From: an uncultured Methylococcaceae bacterium
GTDB lineage: Bacteria > Pseudomonadota > Gammaproteobacteria > Methylococcales > Methylococcaceae
Direction: 5' to 3'
DNA: 7,742 nt
NCBI GenBank assembly: GCA_903910005.1
Contig: CAIVXW010000305.1
Location: forward strand, 1 to 7,742
Shown here: positions 6,799-7,742 of the stretch, piece by piece
Position numbering within the stretch: the first letter of the stretch is position 1
Layout: each line of letters begins with the position of its first letter
Program-made: the position numbers and the translations under genes
Notes under the pieces: generated by a model
What the model saw: only the letters and a program-made list of their open reading frames with translations
Told to the model about the DNA's origin: nothing
Database searches by the model: none

Positions 6799-6812
6799 GG
6801 GAGGACTTGGGT

Positions 6813-6850
6813 GTGTGATTTCACGCAGTGCCTGTGTCATATCACGCAAT
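6813..6850. promoter_or_regulatory. Paired operator-like repeat upstream of the HEAT-repeat gene
   Basis: Two 17-bp direct repeats, GTGTGATTTCACGCAGT (6813-6829) and GTGTCATATCACGCAAT (6834-6850), agree at 14 of 17 positions and start 21 bp apart, two helical turns. The first holds the perfect palindrome GTGA-TT-TCAC and the second the near-palindrome GTCA-TA-TCAC. This arrangement suits two dimers of a regulator bound side by side. It lies just after ampG and 106 bp before the next start codon. The regulator is unknown; it does not fit the CRP spacing. Confidence 0.4.
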
Positions 6851-6942
6851 CCGGCCTGCGTGGACGGTGCGACTGTGGCTTGCGCTCAGCGTTTACCCGA
6901 AGGCACGAAAATCGCATGCTCTCACCACCGCAGCAGATATTC

Positions 6943-6947
6943 GGAGG
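6943..6947 (+). promoter_or_regulatory. Strong ribosome binding site
   Basis: GGAGG lies 8 nt before the ATG at 6956. It is the best Shine-Dalgarno in the window and decides the start of the exported HEAT-repeat protein over the longer frame that runs back into ampG. Confidence 0.85.
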
Positions 6948-6955
6948 AAAAGGCT

Positions 6956-7693
6956 ATGGCCAGTACGACGCGAATCATGGCCGCTTGCGTTGGGTTGATG
7001 GCGGGTTTTGTCTTGAGTGGGATGGAGTCGGTCGCGGCGGTGACAGCCGATTTTGACTTGCAGGTAGATAAATCCGGACAGATCACGCTGACCGCAACCC
7101 ATTTGAGCGTGGCGGAGGTACTGGATCGCATGGCGACTCGGCTGGATTGGGTCTGGCACGGTTCCGGTCTGCCCCGGACACCGGTGTCGGTCGTCTGTCG
7201 GGGCGAAACCCTGGCACCGGTGCTGGCCTGCCTGCTGGACGGCAGCGGCTCCTGCCTGATTCGGCATGCCCCGCAGGCCCCCGCCCGGGTGACGGAGGTT
7301 TGGCTCGTCGCCCCGGCGGCAGTTCACCCGCCCCCGCTCAGCCCGGCGCAACGAGCCAGTCGGCTGGCCCACTGGCTGGAACCCTACGACCTTGAACCGG
7401 CCCTGCGTGAACGCCGGGTGTCGGAAGGCCTCCAGGATCCAAGCCCGCAGGTACGGGTTCAGGCCGTATACGGCCTGGCCCGGTACGACCCGCAACGGGC
7501 ACTGGCCATTGGCCTCGCCGATGCGGATTCCTCGGTGCGTCTGATGGCGGTAGAAAATGCCGGCATCAGCCCGACCGACCAGAGCCTCCTGCAGAATGCC
7601 CTGGCCGATTCCGATGAAACCGTCCGCACACTCGCTGCCCTGAAACTGGACGCCTTGCCTGGGAGCGCGGCCATCCTGGCCGCCGATAGGTGA
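6956..7693 (+). CDS. Exported protein with STN-like domain and HEAT-like repeats
   Basis: This is a 245-residue protein of unknown specific function. The N-terminus looks like a signal peptide: charged start, hydrophobic MAACVGLMAGFVLSG, then VAAVTA before DFDLQ, with cleavage predicted near residue 28-31. Residues 33-118 have the two-strand/helix pattern of STN or secretin N-type domains (ITLTATHLSVAEVLDRMATRL, then VSVVCRGETLAPVLACLLDGSG). A proline-rich link (121-130) follows, then three HEAT-like repeats: LQDPSPQVRVQAVYGLA (159-175), LADADSSVRLMAVENAG (187-203) and LADSDETVRTLAALKL (216-231). Such repeats usually bind proteins, so a periplasmic adaptor or assembly role near a secretin or TonB-type system is an inference only. 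Its own strong Shine-Dalgarno and a 157-bp gap after ampG suggest separate control. The stop codon is the first TGA of the heptamer repeat, so repeat length changes would not alter the protein. Confidence 0.85.
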   Translation: MASTTRIMAACVGLMAGFVLSGMESVAAVTADFDLQVDKSGQITLTATHLSVAEVLDRMATRLDWVWHGSGLPRTPVSVVCRGETLAPVLACLLDGSGSCLIRHAPQAPARVTEVWLVAPAAVHPPPLSPAQRASRLAHWLEPYDLEPALRERRVSEGLQDPSPQVRVQAVYGLARYDPQRALAIGLADADSSVRLMAVENAGISPTDQSLLQNALADSDETVRTLAALKLDALPGSAAILAADR

Positions 7694-7742
7694 GTGGTGA
7701 GTGGTGAGTGGTGAGTGGTGAGTGGTGAGTGGTGAGTGGTGA
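7691..7742 (+). repeat. Heptanucleotide tandem repeat TGAGTGG, cut by the window edge
   Basis: Seven exact copies of TGAGTGG plus three further bases run to the right edge, so the full length is unknown. No copy differs from the others, which indicates recent expansion or frequent turnover by slipped-strand mispairing. The period of seven shifts the frame by one each time, so a TGA occurs in every forward frame within 21 bp and the array cannot be translated through on the plus strand. It begins exactly at the stop codon of the upstream gene. Noncoding short-sequence tandem repeats of this size are known in many bacteria. Confidence 0.97.

Noticed and set aside
6118..6849. A 243-residue minus-strand frame opposite ampG
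   Set aside because: Its translation is Gln/Pro/Arg-rich without domain features and is the shadow of a well-supported permease gene.
6638..6955. A 106-residue upstream extension of the HEAT-repeat protein
   Set aside because: It overlaps the end of ampG in another frame, lacks domain character, and would bury a clear signal peptide and a strong Shine-Dalgarno at 6943-6947.
7691..7742. CRISPR array or telomere-like end
   Set aside because: The unit is seven bases with no spacers, so it is a plain short tandem repeat; nothing suggests a chromosome end.

Overview
The window looks like a chromosomal stretch from a fairly GC-rich proteobacterium, most likely a gammaproteobacterium. The evidence is a proC-yggT pair, an ExoIII/Crc-type nuclease, an AmpG-type permease and DnaA boxes of the TTATCCACA type. 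No species can be named from sequence alone. There are no rRNA, tRNA, CRISPR or insertion-sequence signatures that I can see.

Left arm, minus strand, read from about 4385 down to 1: proC (pyrroline-5-carboxylate reductase), yggT (YggT-family membrane protein) and a very large open frame that leaves the window at base 1. The three are packed with gaps of 2 and 13 bp and look like one operon behind a candidate promoter at 4438-4466. The large frame, 988 codons visible, was translated by hand. It is a UvrD/Rep-like superfamily 1 helicase with all the main helicase motifs, preceded by about 90 residues with the character of a RelE/ParE toxin fold and followed by ankyrin repeats and an unrecognised C-terminal region. 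This is the most unusual protein of the window.

Centre, 4386-4772: a 387-bp gap between the two divergent gene groups. It holds a 34-nt stretch with a single G and no C, flanked by DnaA boxes that point toward it (one perfect, one with a single mismatch), then a further perfect DnaA box. Next comes a three-copy 11-bp direct repeat that contains a consensus-type IHF site. Together with the divergent gene orientation this is a credible candidate replication origin (oriC-like), although no dnaA, dnaN, gidA or rep gene is present in the window.

Right arm, plus strand, 4773-7693: an exodeoxyribonuclease III family gene with intact catalytic residues, an ampG-like muropeptide permease overlapping it by 23 bp, and a separate exported protein with an STN/secretin-N-like domain and C-terminal HEAT-like repeats. 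A two-copy, operator-like palindromic repeat precedes this last gene. Its stop codon is the first TGA of a heptanucleotide tandem repeat (TGAGTGG) that runs off the right edge of the window.

Functionally, the left operon joins proline synthesis and a membrane protein to a nucleic-acid helicase of unknown role. The right group joins DNA repair, cell-wall recycling and an envelope protein. No shared pathway is evident, so the co-location may reflect the central regulatory or replication region rather than a single system.
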